Source: Castor canadensis (Eukaryota; Chordata; Mammalia; Rodentia; Castoridae). Taken from it: 64,000 bases of DNA. Below the pieces are notes generated by a model, which made no database searches, was not told where the DNA came from, and saw only the letters and a program-made list of their open reading frames with translations. Position numbers and translations under genes: made by a program. Location of the stretch: positions 133,433,490 through 133,497,489 of the forward strand of contig NC_133396.1 in assembly GCF_047511655.1 (NCBI RefSeq), in the 5' to 3' direction. Each line of letters opens with the position of its first letter. The first letter of the stretch is position 1. Shown here piece after piece: positions 62,850-64,000 of the stretch.

Positions 62850-64000
62850 CCTCCTAATAATCAAGATCAGTAATCCAAGCCAATAATCAAACCCACTTCT
62901 GTCTGTTTGCTTAAAGGCTGAAGAGTCTGAAATATCTAAGTGGTAGCTGTAAATAAAACTGGTACCTTTTCCCTCCTGGTTAACTAATAACCAGACTCCC
63001 CCAGAGGAGGGGTGTCCAAGCCAAAAGCAGAGGTGAAGAAATCATAGAATGAAAATCAGTTGCTGATGAAATTTTCATGGTTTTTCAGCATCTGTTTTGT
63101 CTGGAACTATGTGTTTCACTTTCATTTGAATAATGGTATACCACTGACTATGCCCAATCCTATGATAGTAATGGTGTCCTGTTGCCACCTCATGTTTCAA
63201 AGTCAGACTTTCATTTTTTGCCAAGGATGGATCAAGAACTGTTCTTCAGAAGAGAACTGGTACTGCTAAAATATGTGACTTTGCTTTAAGACCATGGGAG
63301 CCAACACTAGAATTACTTTCACCAAATTTGCACAAAGCATCACATCCAGCTAGACACTTGAGTATAATTAAAGCTGCACAGTAATTGAATCACATTTTTG
63401 TTAAGTTTTCACTTGCTCTGGGACCCATGAAAAGTATTTTCACCTTTTGGTAAATTAGATAAGTTGGTGGAGAAAGTATGTTTAGATGTGTTTGTTATAT
63501 ATTACTTCCAAATTCAAAAGCTGTTCACCAAGCAAGTGCTGTTCTTTTTTTGTAGTGAGCAGTGAAAAGGTATGAGAACTTCTCTTTGGAGAAGGCATAA
63601 AGACAGGTCCAATTTCACCAGATCTCCAAGAACTTTGCTGAAGTGGCAGATCCCTGCATGTTAATAGAATTAATTCTCTATGCTTGACACACTAGTATTT
63701 TATCAAGACGTCCTGCATAGGTGTCACGTCATTGACCTCAATGTAAGGGACAAGTGTAAGCTTCTGTGGGATGATGAGATGGTAATCATCTTTGGGGACC
63801 CCATAGTGGCATAGAACCAGTGAGCTATCAGCACTCTAGAATAAGACAGAAAAGGTGAAAGTCAACTTCTGTTTTCTCTGTGAGCATAGAGTGAGAGTAT
63901 ATGGACTTCAGTAGCTGCATGACATCTGCCCAGCGGTGTTAATTTGTTCCAGGAAAAGACACATCTGCAGCAGATGCAGATTGGAGCCAAAAATTATTGA
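62850..64000. other. Intergenic, nothing recognised
   Basis: No gene or repeat family could be named up to the window edge. Confidence 0.35.

Overview
This window is nuclear DNA from a placental mammal, almost certainly a rodent. It has multi-exon genes with GT-AG introns, CpG islands, long AT-rich intergenic tracts and mammalian repeats (L1, L2, MIR, ERVL, MaLR). The SINEs are the best guide to lineage. There are ID elements, 7SL-derived B1-like monomers, and many composite SINEs that join a B1-like left half to an ID-like (tRNA-type) right half. That composite suggests a squirrel-related or castorimorph rodent (beaver or kangaroo rat type) rather than mouse or rat. The species is an inference from memory of repeat families and was not tested.

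Two protein-coding genes can be built exon by exon, both on the minus strand and head to tail. LHX9, a LIM-homeodomain transcription factor, runs from about 32.3 kb down to 13.25 kb. Its canonical five-exon reading frame (27149 to 15997) is open through every junction and encodes 397 residues. An alternative first exon at 32275-32302 gives a 388-residue form. An alternative last exon at 13252-13308, lying 2.7 kb beyond the canonical last exon, gives a 330-residue alpha form that lacks the DNA-recognition helix of the homeodomain. About 5.3 kb upstream of LHX9 lies the orthologue of human C1orf53, a small DUF5522-type protein. It has three exons (41625 to 37612, 147 residues) and starts in a strong CpG island. 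This order and orientation agree with the human C1orf53-LHX9 neighbourhood on chromosome 1 as I remember it.

Layout by region: 0-1.9 kb AT-rich, no gene; 1.9-6.4 kb a decayed L1 broken by SINEs, one of which holds a further retroposon; 6.4-13 kb AT-rich non-coding DNA with one SINE; 13.25-32.3 kb LHX9 with its introns and GC-rich 5' region; 32.3-37.6 kb GC-rich then ordinary spacer; 37.6-41.7 kb C1orf53; 41.8-64 kb gene-free upstream DNA dominated by layered repeats (L2, MIR, MaLR LTRs, L1 3' ends and a decayed ERVL pol region interrupted by two LTR-type insertions).

I found no RNA gene, CRISPR array or prokaryotic system. The most interesting coding material is the alternative-transcript architecture of LHX9. 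The most interesting non-coding material is the two nested-insertion clusters at 1.9-6.4 kb and 55.6-59.7 kb.
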